Source: Rhodobacteraceae bacterium bin131
Lineage (GTDB): Bacteria; Pseudomonadota; Alphaproteobacteria; Rhodobacterales; Rhodobacteraceae
DNA length: 64,000 nt
Direction of reading: 5' to 3'
Assembly: GCA_002239085.1 (NCBI GenBank)
Contig: MPNP01000003.1
Coordinates: 27,501-91,500, forward strand
In this document: positions 54,416 to 62,989 of the stretch, piece by piece
Layout: every line of letters begins with the position of its first letter
Numbering within the stretch: position 1 is the first letter of the stretch
Notes under the pieces: generated by a model
Seen by the model: the letters and a program-made list of their open reading frames with translations, nothing else
Database searches by the model: none
What the model was told of the DNA's origin: nothing
Made by a program: the position numbers and the translations under genes

Positions 54416-56119
54416 ATGAACTATTCAACATTAATCGACGACTACACACTCATTTTCAAGTCAATGTTTGATTTGAAAGAATTATTAGCTTCAAGCCCAT
54501 ATGAACATATTGATTTAGACGATACAGAGATCACCTTAGAGACAATTTCTCAAGTTGCGCAGTCCACCCTGGACCCACTTCAGCGTTCTAGTGATTTGCA
54601 CCCGGCAGAGCTTGTCAATGGAATTGTCCAAACTCCACCAGGATTTGAAAATGGTTACAAAACTCTTGCAGAGTTGGGAGTTATGGGAATGACAGCAGAG
54701 ACCAAATACGGTGGGTCAGGGTTTCCATATTTAGTACAAAATGCTGTTAATGAGATGATCAATGGAGCCTGTATTTCACTGTGCCTCAACCCACTCCTTA
54801 CCCAGAGCCAAATTGAAGCCCTACAAAAATTTGCTTCAGAACCAATCAAGGAATTAGTTATCCCCAAACTTGTTTCCGGCGAGTGGTATGGGACTATGAA
54901 TATTACCGAAGCACAAGCGGGGTCAGATGTTAGCGGTATTCAAACTGAGGCCAAATTAGGTCATGACCAAAAGTATCGTGTTACGGGGCAAAAAATATAT
55001 ATTAGTTGGGGAGATGCAGATTTTGTCAAGAATGTATGCCACTTAGTACTTGCAAGGGTTCCCGACGCTCCCAAGGGAACCAAGGGCCTATCGTTGTTTC
55101 TGGTTCTCAAGTACTTGGAAGACGCACAAGGAAATTTCACCAAACTCAATCGGTTAAAAGTGCTTTCTTTAGAGAAAAAACTCGGGTTACATGGCTCACC
55201 AACAGCGACCATGTATTTTGATTCGGCAGAGGCTTTATTAATTGGTCAGCCGAATAAAGGACTCGAAGCAATGTTCGCAATGATGAACAGCGCAAGGCTT
55301 GGAGTTGGAAGTCAAGGTTTGGGCGTTGCCGAGGCAGCATTTCAAAAAGCCAAAGCATATGCTTTGGACAGACAGCAGGGCTCAGTTAATGGACAACCGC
55401 AAGTAATTATTCAACATCCTGATATTCAAAGAATGTTGGCAATAATGCGGGTGCAAATTTTTTCGGCCCGGGCAATATGCTCAGCTTGTGCTTATGCTCT
55501 TGATAAAGCGAAAATGAAAAATGAAAAATACTGGCATGACCGGGCTGCTCTGCTAACACCAATTGCCAAATTTTATGGCTCCGAAACAGGAGTGGAAGTG
55601 TCCAATTTGGCAATTAGAATATTCGGAGGTATTGGATATATTGAAGCGACAGGAATGACTCAATATCTGCGAGATTCATTAGTCACGACCATTTACGAAG
55701 GAACAAATGGAATTCAGGCTCATGATCTCGTGATACGAAAATTGGGTAAAAATGGCGAAATTCTCTTTAATATTCTTTCAGAAGTCGAAGCGTTTTGCCA
55801 AAATACTCCCGAATTATCCAACCAATATGTTGAGGAACTTGAAAGAGCAGGTAAAGAAATTGCACACACGACACAATGGATTATTAAACAGGTCAATAGC
55901 TTTGAAGTTAAAGCTGGTGCTCAAGCATATATGCGAGCATTGGCTACATACCTTGGCTCCTTCTATCATTTACAAAGATATCATTTCTTCACAGCGAATG
56001 AAAAGCAAATGGACCTCTTAGAAGTTTGCTTTTCACGATTTCTACCTTATGTCTACCCCTTGTGTACTGAGGTAAAAGCAGGCCATTCAGGGCTTGAAGA
56101 ATTCGTATCAACATTATAG
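54416..56119 (+). CDS. long acyl-CoA dehydrogenase (DmdC/AcdA-like family)
   Basis: 567 residues from ATG 54416; the track start overlaps tsaC and adds an unlikely N-terminus. FAD enzyme oxidising acyl-CoA to enoyl-CoA. N-terminal helical domain (NGYKTLAELGVMGMTAETKYG), the FAD motif MNITEAQAGSDVSGI and SLEKKLGLHGSPTA, C-terminal helices with GGIGYIEATGMTQYLRD and TTIYEGTNGIQAHDLV carrying the catalytic Glu position. The extended C-terminus places it in the 570-600 residue group that includes the methylmercaptopropionyl-CoA dehydrogenase DmdC. True substrate undetermined. Confidence 0.88.
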   Translation: MNYSTLIDDYTLIFKSMFDLKELLASSPYEHIDLDDTEITLETISQVAQSTLDPLQRSSDLHPAELVNGIVQTPPGFENGYKTLAELGVMGMTAETKYGGSGFPYLVQNAVNEMINGACISLCLNPLLTQSQIEALQKFASEPIKELVIPKLVSGEWYGTMNITEAQAGSDVSGIQTEAKLGHDQKYRVTGQKIYISWGDADFVKNVCHLVLARVPDAPKGTKGLSLFLVLKYLEDAQGNFTKLNRLKVLSLEKKLGLHGSPTATMYFDSAEALLIGQPNKGLEAMFAMMNSARLGVGSQGLGVAEAAFQKAKAYALDRQQGSVNGQPQVIIQHPDIQRMLAIMRVQIFSARAICSACAYALDKAKMKNEKYWHDRAALLTPIAKFYGSETGVEVSNLAIRIFGGIGYIEATGMTQYLRDSLVTTIYEGTNGIQAHDLVIRKLGKNGEILFNILSEVEAFCQNTPELSNQYVEELERAGKEIAHTTQWIIKQVNSFEVKAGAQAYMRALATYLGSFYHLQRYHFFTANEKQMDLLEVCFSRFLPYVYPLCTEVKAGHSGLEEFVSTL

Positions 56120-56126
56120 CAGTTCA

Positions 56127-57152
56127 ATGAAATTAATATTTCCATACCACGACAAGCCTTCGGGTCATCTCCCAGTTCAAATTAATGAAGACATTTATTG
56201 GTACAGGCTTCCATTGCCTATGGCACTTGACCATGTCAATGTTTATGCCATTGAGGAATCAAGGGGATGGACAGTAATAGATACCGGTTTTTACTCTGAT
56301 AGGGGAGTTGATATCTGGAAAAAAATTATTTCTGAAAACTTTGGTGGAAAGCCAGTTAAGAGAGTTGTTGTGTCTCATTATCATCCCGACCATGTGGGCA
56401 TGGCTGGTTGGTTTAAGCGGCAATTCAATGCTGATATTTACGCCACTCGTATCTCGTGGCTATTTGCGCGAATGCTTACCCTTGATGTTCATGAAAAGCC
56501 TACCCCTGAAGCTCTAAACTATGTCAAAGCTTCGGGTGTAAGCAAATCACGACTAGATCAAATAAAACAATCTCGACCGTTTAACTTTGCTGATTGTGTT
56601 CATCCCATACCCTTGGGGTTTAAGCGATTACAAGAGGGCGATTGGCTAAAAATAGGATCTCGTAATTGGGAAGTCCGAATCGGGAGTGGACACGCCCCAG
56701 ATCATGCGACTTTCTGGTCTGAGGATGGGAAAATCTGTATCGGAGCCGACCAGTTTTTGCCAGATATTACATCTAATGTTGGCGTGTATGCCAGTGAACC
56801 CGATGCCAACCCTTTAGGAGATTGGTTGAATTCTTGTCAGAGATTTTTAAAAATGGCCAATGAAGACATTCTTGTTTTACCAGGTCACAAGGCGCCATTT
56901 CGAGGGCTCAAGACGCGCCTACAAGAGCTGATTGACCATCACCACGGGTGCTTGGCTGTGCTGACTAGAGAATTAACAAAACCGACAACAGCAATCGATT
57001 GTTTTGATAGTGTGTTCGGCCGAAAAATACCCGATAAGGAATTTGGTTTGGCTCTTGCCGAGACAAATGCTCACTTGAATTTTCTCTTATGGCAAAATAA
57101 AATAAATCGAACACAACGAGAAGGGGTCAACTATTGGCAAAATTCAGGTTAA
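56127..57152 (+). CDS. metallo-beta-lactamase-fold hydrolase
   Basis: 341 residues from ATG 56127, seven bases after the acyl-CoA dehydrogenase stop. The metal-binding motif is VVVSHYHPDHVGMAGWF (H-x-H-x-D-H); further ligands in GSGHAPDHATFW, CIGADQFLP and VLPGHKAPFRG. The long C-terminal helical part suggests a glyoxalase-II/RNase-like thioesterase with winged helix. Probably cotranscribed with the dehydrogenase and may be a thioesterase in the same pathway. Substrate unknown. Confidence 0.86.
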   Translation: MKLIFPYHDKPSGHLPVQINEDIYWYRLPLPMALDHVNVYAIEESRGWTVIDTGFYSDRGVDIWKKIISENFGGKPVKRVVVSHYHPDHVGMAGWFKRQFNADIYATRISWLFARMLTLDVHEKPTPEALNYVKASGVSKSRLDQIKQSRPFNFADCVHPIPLGFKRLQEGDWLKIGSRNWEVRIGSGHAPDHATFWSEDGKICIGADQFLPDITSNVGVYASEPDANPLGDWLNSCQRFLKMANEDILVLPGHKAPFRGLKTRLQELIDHHHGCLAVLTRELTKPTTAIDCFDSVFGRKIPDKEFGLALAETNAHLNFLLWQNKINRTQREGVNYWQNSG

Positions 57153-57240
57153 CCATAAATTATAGATGAAAATCAAATCAAATTGGGTAAAATTTGTCTT
57201 TTCATGAAAAACAAAGTCACAAAATCAGGACAATTGCAAA

Positions 57241-57378
57241 ATGGAAAAAACCAAAAAAATTGAAAATGAATTGTTGAAATCAAGAGAAGTAAATTTCACT
57301 AAGTTCCTTCAATACTCTAGGAATGTCGTTATAATTTCAATTCTTGTGCTGATATTCCTTGCCATATTCAACAGCTAA
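57241..57378 (+). CDS. aa3-type cytochrome c oxidase subunit IV
   Basis: A 45-residue ORF below the track cutoff. Charged N-terminus (EKTKKIENELLKSREVNF), then FTKFLQYSRNVVIISILVLI and a single C-terminal membrane helix ending FLAIFNS, the shape and spacing of the bacterial subunit IV family (COX4_pro_2) seen as free-standing small genes in alphaproteobacteria. CAGGA ribosome site ten bases before ATG 57241. Structural, non-essential subunit of the aa3 oxidase in Paracoccus and Rhodobacter. Confidence 0.7.
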   Translation: MEKTKKIENELLKSREVNFTKFLQYSRNVVIISILVLIFLAIFNS

Positions 57379-57440
57379 ACCGAGAGGATAAAGCAACTCT
57401 GTGGTTACGATTACTGTGGTGAGCGATTAAGTAAGATTGG

Positions 57441-57477
57441 AGCAACCCTGAGGACTCAGGTAAGCCATAAGGTTGCT
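57441..57477 (-). terminator. nested stem-loop after rpsU
   Basis: Directly next to the rpsU stop. Outer arms AGCAACC/GGTTGCT (7 bp) enclose an inner CCTGAG/CTCAGG hairpin. On the minus strand a moderately T-rich stretch follows. Probably the rpsU terminator; the nested shape is unusual. Confidence 0.5.
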
Positions 57478-57684
57478 TTAATAACCGCCATTCATCTGGG
57501 CTTTTTTTCGAGCGAGTTTTCTGGCTCGTCGGATTGCCTCCGAGCGTTCACGTGCCTTCCGGACGGATGGTTTTTCGTAATGTTGTCGCAACTTCATTTC
57601 GCGAAACACTCCTTCACGTTGAAGTTTCTTTTTTAAGGCTCTCATGGCCTGTTCAACATTATTATCTCTTACATTTACATGCAT
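57478..57684 (-). CDS. rpsU: 30S ribosomal protein S21
   Basis: 68-residue basic ribosomal protein. Characteristic [21 protein letters not shown]-terminus, the [14 protein letters not shown] core and Lys/Arg-rich tail. Alphaproteobacterial length. Monocistronic with a stem-loop after it. Confidence 0.96.
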   Translation of the reverse strand: MHVNVRDNNVEQAMRALKKKLQREGVFREMKLRQHYEKPSVRKARERSEAIRRARKLARKKAQMNGGY

Positions 57685-57859
57685 TAAGCACCATCTCCTA
57701 ATATAAACTTCTTAAAATTAGTTCTCACTGATGACATATAATTAGTTTAATACGCAATAATTTAAAGATTGTATATCCTTCAATTTGCAAAATATGTATG
57801 ATTAAACTACCATAAGTATAGAAGTAATTCTAATCAAATTTACTAGTTCTAGGTCTGTC

Positions 57860-58531
57860 ATGAATATCCCAAAGAATCGTCACACTCAAATTTTTGACAC
57901 AAAACTTAAAATTCTACAGCAGGCATCGCGATTTGTTCCTTTTGACGGTTGGTCAAGAAGTTGCTTTATTGAGTCTGTTCAAAACGCTGAAGTCAGTCTT
58001 GATGAGGCCTATTTCGTGTTTCCTAAAGGAGCACGTGATTTGGCTATATTTTTTCATGAGTATGGCGATACAAAGATGCTTGAACACCTCCAAAATGAAA
58101 ATTTTGAAGATTTATCTTATAGTGAAAAAATCGCTCAAGCAGTATGGCTTCGGATTAAGGTCATTGAGTCCGAGCGGCATTTAGTTAGAAGAGGCATCGC
58201 CTATTTTTCGCTCCCGCAAAATTTTGCCTTGGGAACAAGCCTTATTTGGGCAACAGCTGATAAAATTTGGAATTTCTTTGAAGATCATTCTGAAGATTAC
58301 AATTGGTATTCCAAACGGATGATATTATCAGGTGTAATCACCTCCGCATTGTTTTTCTATATTGGTGATGAGTCGGAGGGAAATATGGAAACCAAATTCT
58401 TTATTGACCGCCAGATTGCTAAAGTTATGAGTTTTGAAAGATACAAATCCTATGCCCAAAACAATCCAATAATGTCTCCTGTGTTTAGGATTATGGAGCG
58501 ATTTATAAAGAAACCATCATCCAAAATTTAA
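57860..58531 (+). CDS. coq9: COQ9-family ubiquinone biosynthesis protein
   Basis: 223 residues. The family start KILQQASRFVPFDGWSRSCF, the FPKGARDLAIFF segment and the C-terminal helix with WATADKIWNFFEDHSEDYNWYSKR are typical of COQ9, which binds lipid and helps COQ7 hydroxylate the quinone ring. In alphaproteobacteria the gene commonly lies beside rpsU, as here. TetR-like fold; no DNA-binding role expected. Confidence 0.92.
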   Translation: MNIPKNRHTQIFDTKLKILQQASRFVPFDGWSRSCFIESVQNAEVSLDEAYFVFPKGARDLAIFFHEYGDTKMLEHLQNENFEDLSYSEKIAQAVWLRIKVIESERHLVRRGIAYFSLPQNFALGTSLIWATADKIWNFFEDHSEDYNWYSKRMILSGVITSALFFYIGDESEGNMETKFFIDRQIAKVMSFERYKSYAQNNPIMSPVFRIMERFIKKPSSKI

Positions 58532-58587
58532 TGAGTGGTTTTGTTTGCTTGATGACCAATTTGAATCATTACACCAATTGAATTCTA

Positions 58588-59571
58588 ATGCGAGTCATTA
58601 AAATCTCTCAGCCCGGTGGTCCCGAAGTTTTAACTTTGGCCTCGCGCCCGATTCCAAAGCCTACAGGCAATCACATTCTCATAAAAAATAAAGCTTCAGG
58701 AGTTAATCGCCCCGATGTTCTCCAGCGTATGGGGACTTATAATCCTCCCGAAGGAGCAAGCGACCTTCCCGGACTAGAATGTTCAGGAGAAGTCGCAGCC
58801 ATTGGTGAGAGGGTCAGACGATGGAATGTCGGTGATAATGTATGTGCCCTCTTGCCTGGCGGAGGGTATGCTGAGTATTCATTGACCCATGAAGACCATG
58901 CTCTACCCATCCCTCAAGGGATGAATTTTATTGAAGCCTCGGCAATCTGTGAAACTCACTTTACCGTATGGAGTAATGTATTTGTTCGAGGAAAATTAAA
59001 AGCCGGTGATACGTTCCTTGTACATGGCGGTAGTTCGGGTATAGGAACGACGGCAATTCAACTTGCGAATGCATTCGGAGCAAGGGTCTTTACGACTGCA
59101 GGGTCGGAGAAAAAGTGTAATTTGTGTCGCCAACTCGGTGCTGAACTTGCCATTAATTATCAGTCTGAAAATTTTGGAGAAATAATTCGCTCACATACCG
59201 AAGGACAAGGAGTGAATGTTATACTTGACATGGTCGGGGGCGACTACATGCCTAAGAATTTAAGAATTTTAGCGACTGATGGCATTTTGGTACAAATCGC
59301 TTTTTTGAAAAATCCAAAGATTGAACTTAATTTTGCCTCCTTGATGGTTCGCAGACAGACCATAACAGGCAGCACACTGCGCCCTCAATCCGATTTGGCA
59401 AAGAGTAAGATTGCGGATGATTTACGGCAACATGTTCTACCCTACTTAAATTCAGGTCGAATTAAACCGATTATTGATTCCGTTTATAAACTTGAAGATG
59501 TCGCCGAAGCTCATTCTAGGATGGAATCTTCGACTCACATGGGTAAGATTGTTCTAACGATGGACGAGTAG
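58588..59571 (+). CDS. qor: NAD(P)H:quinone oxidoreductase, zinc-independent MDR family
   Basis: 327 residues, medium-chain reductase of the quinone-reductase/PIG3 type. N-terminal GroES-like domain (NKASGVNRPDVLQRMGTYNP), NADPH-binding motif LVHGGSSGIGTTAIQLA, and the C-terminal HSRMESSTHMGKIVLTM typical of this subfamily. Zn-binding Cys residues are absent, as expected. Likely one-electron quinone or enone reduction. 56 bases after coq9, same strand. Confidence 0.9.
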   Translation: MRVIKISQPGGPEVLTLASRPIPKPTGNHILIKNKASGVNRPDVLQRMGTYNPPEGASDLPGLECSGEVAAIGERVRRWNVGDNVCALLPGGGYAEYSLTHEDHALPIPQGMNFIEASAICETHFTVWSNVFVRGKLKAGDTFLVHGGSSGIGTTAIQLANAFGARVFTTAGSEKKCNLCRQLGAELAINYQSENFGEIIRSHTEGQGVNVILDMVGGDYMPKNLRILATDGILVQIAFLKNPKIELNFASLMVRRQTITGSTLRPQSDLAKSKIADDLRQHVLPYLNSGRIKPIIDSVYKLEDVAEAHSRMESSTHMGKIVLTMDE

Positions 59572-59687
59572 GCCCGAAAGAGATTAAATGTCAACCGAAC
59601 AAGCACTTCTATTGTCCCGACCAATTATATTACTATTTCGTTAAATCAGGTTCAAACCAACGCATTCAGAAAATCAGTGGGAAAATT

Positions 59688-60278
59688 ATGAAACCTATAA
59701 TGTCCAAGGCCACAGCCGTATGGCTGATTGATAATACCTCTCTTACCTTTGACCAGATCGCCAAGTTTTGTGGTTTACACTTGCTTGAAGTTGAGGGTAT
59801 GGCAAATGACGATGTTGCTGTAGGAATTATGGGATTAGATCCGATTGCTGGAAATCAACTTGACCGAGAAGAACTCGATAAAGCTGAAGCAGATCCAGAC
59901 TATGAACTCAAATTAAAGGTGCTTCCCTCGCATACTGCACCTAAAAAGCGCCCCGGGCCACGATATACACCATTAGCTAAGCGCCAAGATCGCCCCACAG
60001 CTATTCTTTGGTTAATCAAGAACCATCCTGAACTGAGCGATAGCCAGATTAGTAAATTAATTGGAACAACGAAAACCACCATTAACGCAATCCGGAATCG
60101 TACCCATTGGAACATCTCAAATATACATCCGATTGATCCAGTCGCATTAGGGCTGTGTAAGCAGGTCAGCCTTGATCAAGCAATTGAAAAAGCGCAAGAA
60201 ATGAAAGAAAAGAAGAATGCGGGTCCTGACCATCAAAGCGGCCTAAAAATGAATTCTTCAAAAGGTCGCAGTCAATAA
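59688..60278 (+). CDS. trcR: cell cycle transcriptional regulator TrcR (DUF1013)
   Basis: 196 residues of the alphaproteobacteria-specific DUF1013 family. Two similar helix-turn-helix-like halves are visible: WLIDNTSLTFDQIAKFCGLH (residues 12-31) and WLIKNHPELSDSQISKLIGT (106-125), joined by a PGPRYTPLAKRQDRP linker. Basic, Gln/Lys-rich tail. A DNA-binding role is inferred from the HTH pattern and family annotation. The gene supports the class assignment of the genome. Confidence 0.9.
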   Translation: MKPIMSKATAVWLIDNTSLTFDQIAKFCGLHLLEVEGMANDDVAVGIMGLDPIAGNQLDREELDKAEADPDYELKLKVLPSHTAPKKRPGPRYTPLAKRQDRPTAILWLIKNHPELSDSQISKLIGTTKTTINAIRNRTHWNISNIHPIDPVALGLCKQVSLDQAIEKAQEMKEKKNAGPDHQSGLKMNSSKGRSQ

Positions 60279-60378
60279 ATTCAACTCAGTAAAAATTCCA
60301 AATAGTTGGTTTCAAAGCAAAAAAATATTTTATTGGTATTTAAATCGTAGTTTTAATGAGATTTAATATCCCATTCCC

Positions 60379-60735
60379 CTAGTCATCTTTTTCAATCTGG
60401 CATTGAAGAGGGTGCTCGTTTTCTTTGGCTAAGCGAACGACTTGAGTCGCTTTTGTTTCAGCAATTTCGTGCGAAAATACCCCAACAACTCCAACCCCTT
60501 GAGTATGAATGGCAAGCATTAAATTAACGGCTTGCTCCATCTGCAAATTAAATACTCGTCTTAATATAAAGACCACAAACTCCATGGGCGTGTAATCGTC
60601 ATTAAGTAAAAGGACTTTATACATAGGTGGGCGGTCTTCTTGTTCATCTTCACGCTCCAAAACAAGCGAATCGTCCTCAGTACCAGGTTTAATGTCCTCA
60701 TCGCCTATTGGACCCAGAATGATTTTTGAATACAA
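60379..60735 (-). CDS. clpS: ClpS adaptor protein
   Basis: ATP-dependent Clp protease adaptor that delivers N-end-rule substrates to ClpAP. From TTG 60735, which has a GGGGGA ribosome site five bases upstream, the protein is 118 residues, the usual size; the 159-residue track form would run into the HAD gene's start. Acidic N-terminal tail, then the family core [37 protein letters not shown] with the DDYTP and H-x-x-G regions that bind N-degrons. Confidence 0.93.
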   Translation of the reverse strand: MYSKIILGPIGDEDIKPGTEDDSLVLEREDEQEDRPPMYKVLLLNDDYTPMEFVVFILRRVFNLQMEQAVNLMLAIHTQGVGVVGVFSHEIAETKATQVVRLAKENEHPLQCQIEKDD

Positions 60736-60808
60736 CTTATCCCCCGAAAATTTAAGGCAAAATTTAATATAATTATTAACACTAAAGTTATAAGATTGGA
60801 ATGATCGT

Positions 60809-61513
60809 ATGCTCACAACTATTGCCTTTGATGCCGATGATACCTTATGGCGAAACAACTCTCATTTCACCATTACCGAAACAACATTTGCAAATTTGCT
60901 CCAAGAATACTCACAAACCAAAGACCTAAATAAGCAACTTCTTGAGACAGAAAAGCAAAATCTGAATTACTATGGGTATGGTGCCAAGGGTTACACTCTA
61001 TCAATGATTGAAACGGCGATTGAAGTTACCCAAGGGCGAGTGCCCACGACGATTATTTCACAATTATTAGATCTCGGCCGAGAACTCCTTAGATATCCAA
61101 TTGAACTATATTCAGGCGTTGAAGAAGTCTTGCACGAATTACAAGGCGAATATCGAATCATTTTAATTACCAAAGGTGATTTGCTTGACCAAGAACGTAA
61201 AATTTCACAATCAGGTTTAGCCGACCAATTTGAAACGATTAACATTGTCAGTGAGAAGTCTAAAGAAGTTTATCAGAAGATATTTAAAGATGTTGGAGTT
61301 GACCCGACAAATGCATTAATGGTTGGAAATTCCTTGCGCTCTGATATCATTCCACCCCTAGAGATTGGCTCTTATGCTGTACTTATTCCAAATCAGGATG
61401 AATGGATTTATGAAAATGAAGGACAAGTACCAACTCATTCAAAGCGCTTTTTTGAAATAAAGAATATTTCTGAACTACCAAAGACTGTCAAAAAAATTGT
61501 TGAATCATTATAA
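60809..61513 (+). CDS. HAD-family hydrolase
   Basis: 234 residues. Haloacid-dehalogenase motifs in order: [10 protein letters not shown] (nucleophile Asp); [20 protein letters not shown]...[18 protein letters not shown] cap domain lies between motif I and II. Most such proteins are phosphatases acting on small metabolites or nucleotides. Divergent from clpS across 74 bases. Substrate unknown. Confidence 0.88.
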   Translation: MLTTIAFDADDTLWRNNSHFTITETTFANLLQEYSQTKDLNKQLLETEKQNLNYYGYGAKGYTLSMIETAIEVTQGRVPTTIISQLLDLGRELLRYPIELYSGVEEVLHELQGEYRIILITKGDLLDQERKISQSGLADQFETINIVSEKSKEVYQKIFKDVGVDPTNALMVGNSLRSDIIPPLEIGSYAVLIPNQDEWIYENEGQVPTHSKRFFEIKNISELPKTVKKIVESL

Positions 61514-61601
61514 ATTTTCAAAGTAAAACCTATTATAGTATGCTATAACAAAAATAAATAATTCAGAATTAAAATAACAATTGAGGGATGGCAGAGCAGT
61601 C

Positions 61602-62969
61602 ATGTCTATTTTTTACCACCACCGAAGTTGGCTATTAGGTTTCCTAACAGTCTTAATTGTCACAACTTTTTTACCCCTTAGTGATGCTAAATCGGCTCAA
61701 TACGCCGCCGTAATAATGGATGCAAGAAGCGGAAAAGTTTTGCATTCGTCTAACGCTAACACCAAACTTCATCCGGCCTCATTAACCAAAATGATGACCC
61801 TCTACGTTGCTTTTGAAGCTGTTGAAAATGGTGAAATTTCACTTGATAAAAAGATCACTATTTCAAAAAAAGCATCCCAAGAAGTTCCATCAAAAATGTA
61901 CTACAAGGCGGGAACTAAAGTAAGCTTCAGGTACTTAATCAGAGCTGCTGCACTACGTTCTGCGAATGATGCCGCAACGGCAATCGCTGAGGCCGTTGCC
62001 GGAAGTGAGAGAGCATTTGCTAACCGGATGAATTTAGTTGCTCGCATGATGGGAATGAAAAACACTCATTTTGTTAATGCTCATGGGCTCACTGAAAATG
62101 GTCATTATTCCACTGCAATGGATATGTCCAAATTGGGTCGCCATGTCATTTACGATTATCCAGAATATTTCCATCTGTTCTCAAAAATAGATATGTATGC
62201 GAGTGGAACACAGATCTATAATTCGAATCGCCGGTTTTTAAAAGCCTACAGTGGTGCGGATGGCATAAAAACAGGATATACAAGCAAGGCTGGCTTTAAT
62301 CTTGTCGCAACGGCTAAAAGGGGAAACAAGCGTATCATCACAACAGTATTTGGTGGTCGTTCGGTTGTCACTCGAAATAACGAAGTCGCAAGATTAATGG
62401 ACATAGGATTCAATAAAGCGGCCTCTAATGTTCGGTTAGTAAAACCCCAAACTCCGCCTTATAGCCGCTTTTCCATAAACGGTATAGCCCTCGCTGAATT
62501 AGATGCTCCGCTTTTACGACCAAATAATAATTTCAAAACTATTGAAGAGGTTGTGGTCGTGGAATCAACGACTGAAATTGATAAACTATTTTCAGACCCA
62601 AACATCACTGAAATCTATGCCGGGGATACCTTTGACCCGCCAACACCTGATGAAAAAGAAAAATCGCTCTTTAAAAATATTCCCCAACGGCCTATTGAAT
62701 TAACGGCTCTAAAAGGATTAGATGATTTGACACGAAACGCAGGAGTTAGTTTAGGATTGTTTTATTCCAAGCAGCAAGCCGATAAAAAGTCGATAGAGGT
62801 GTTTCTGGCGGTGCCTAGAGAACTCCGGACGCCAGCAAAAGAGCACATCGTTGAAGTTAATAATAATTATCAGCTCCAATTTATTTGGCTGACTGAAGCA
62901 CAGGCCGTCAGGGTCTGTGAGACATTGAGTCATCGAGGTCAAGAATGTGAAGTTCTATACCTAGGATAA
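61602..62969 (+). CDS. dacC: D-alanyl-D-alanine carboxypeptidase (S11 family, PBP5/6-like)
   Basis: 455 residues from ATG 61602; the upstream TTG is less likely. Trims the terminal D-Ala of peptidoglycan pentapeptides. N-terminal signal sequence (WLLGFLTVLIVTTFLPLS...), S-x-x-K at about residue 60 (SLTK), S-x-N (SAND) near 120, K-T-G (GIKTGYTS) near 223. A SPOR-like C-terminal region (FYSKQQADKKSIEVFL, QLQFIWLTEAQAV) follows a linker. No C-terminal amphipathic anchor was seen. Convergent with the ABC gene. Confidence 0.92.
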   Translation: MSIFYHHRSWLLGFLTVLIVTTFLPLSDAKSAQYAAVIMDARSGKVLHSSNANTKLHPASLTKMMTLYVAFEAVENGEISLDKKITISKKASQEVPSKMYYKAGTKVSFRYLIRAAALRSANDAATAIAEAVAGSERAFANRMNLVARMMGMKNTHFVNAHGLTENGHYSTAMDMSKLGRHVIYDYPEYFHLFSKIDMYASGTQIYNSNRRFLKAYSGADGIKTGYTSKAGFNLVATAKRGNKRIITTVFGGRSVVTRNNEVARLMDIGFNKAASNVRLVKPQTPPYSRFSINGIALAELDAPLLRPNNNFKTIEEVVVVESTTEIDKLFSDPNITEIYAGDTFDPPTPDEKEKSLFKNIPQRPIELTALKGLDDLTRNAGVSLGLFYSKQQADKKSIEVFLAVPRELRTPAKEHIVEVNNNYQLQFIWLTEAQAVRVCETLSHRGQECEVLYLG

Positions 62970-62989
62970 AAGTATAAGATGATTCGAAG

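Noticed and set aside
60379-60858. 159-residue form of ClpS
   Set aside because: It would overlap the divergent HAD gene by 50 bases and add a non-homologous N-terminus; TTG 60735 with a GGGGGA site fits better.
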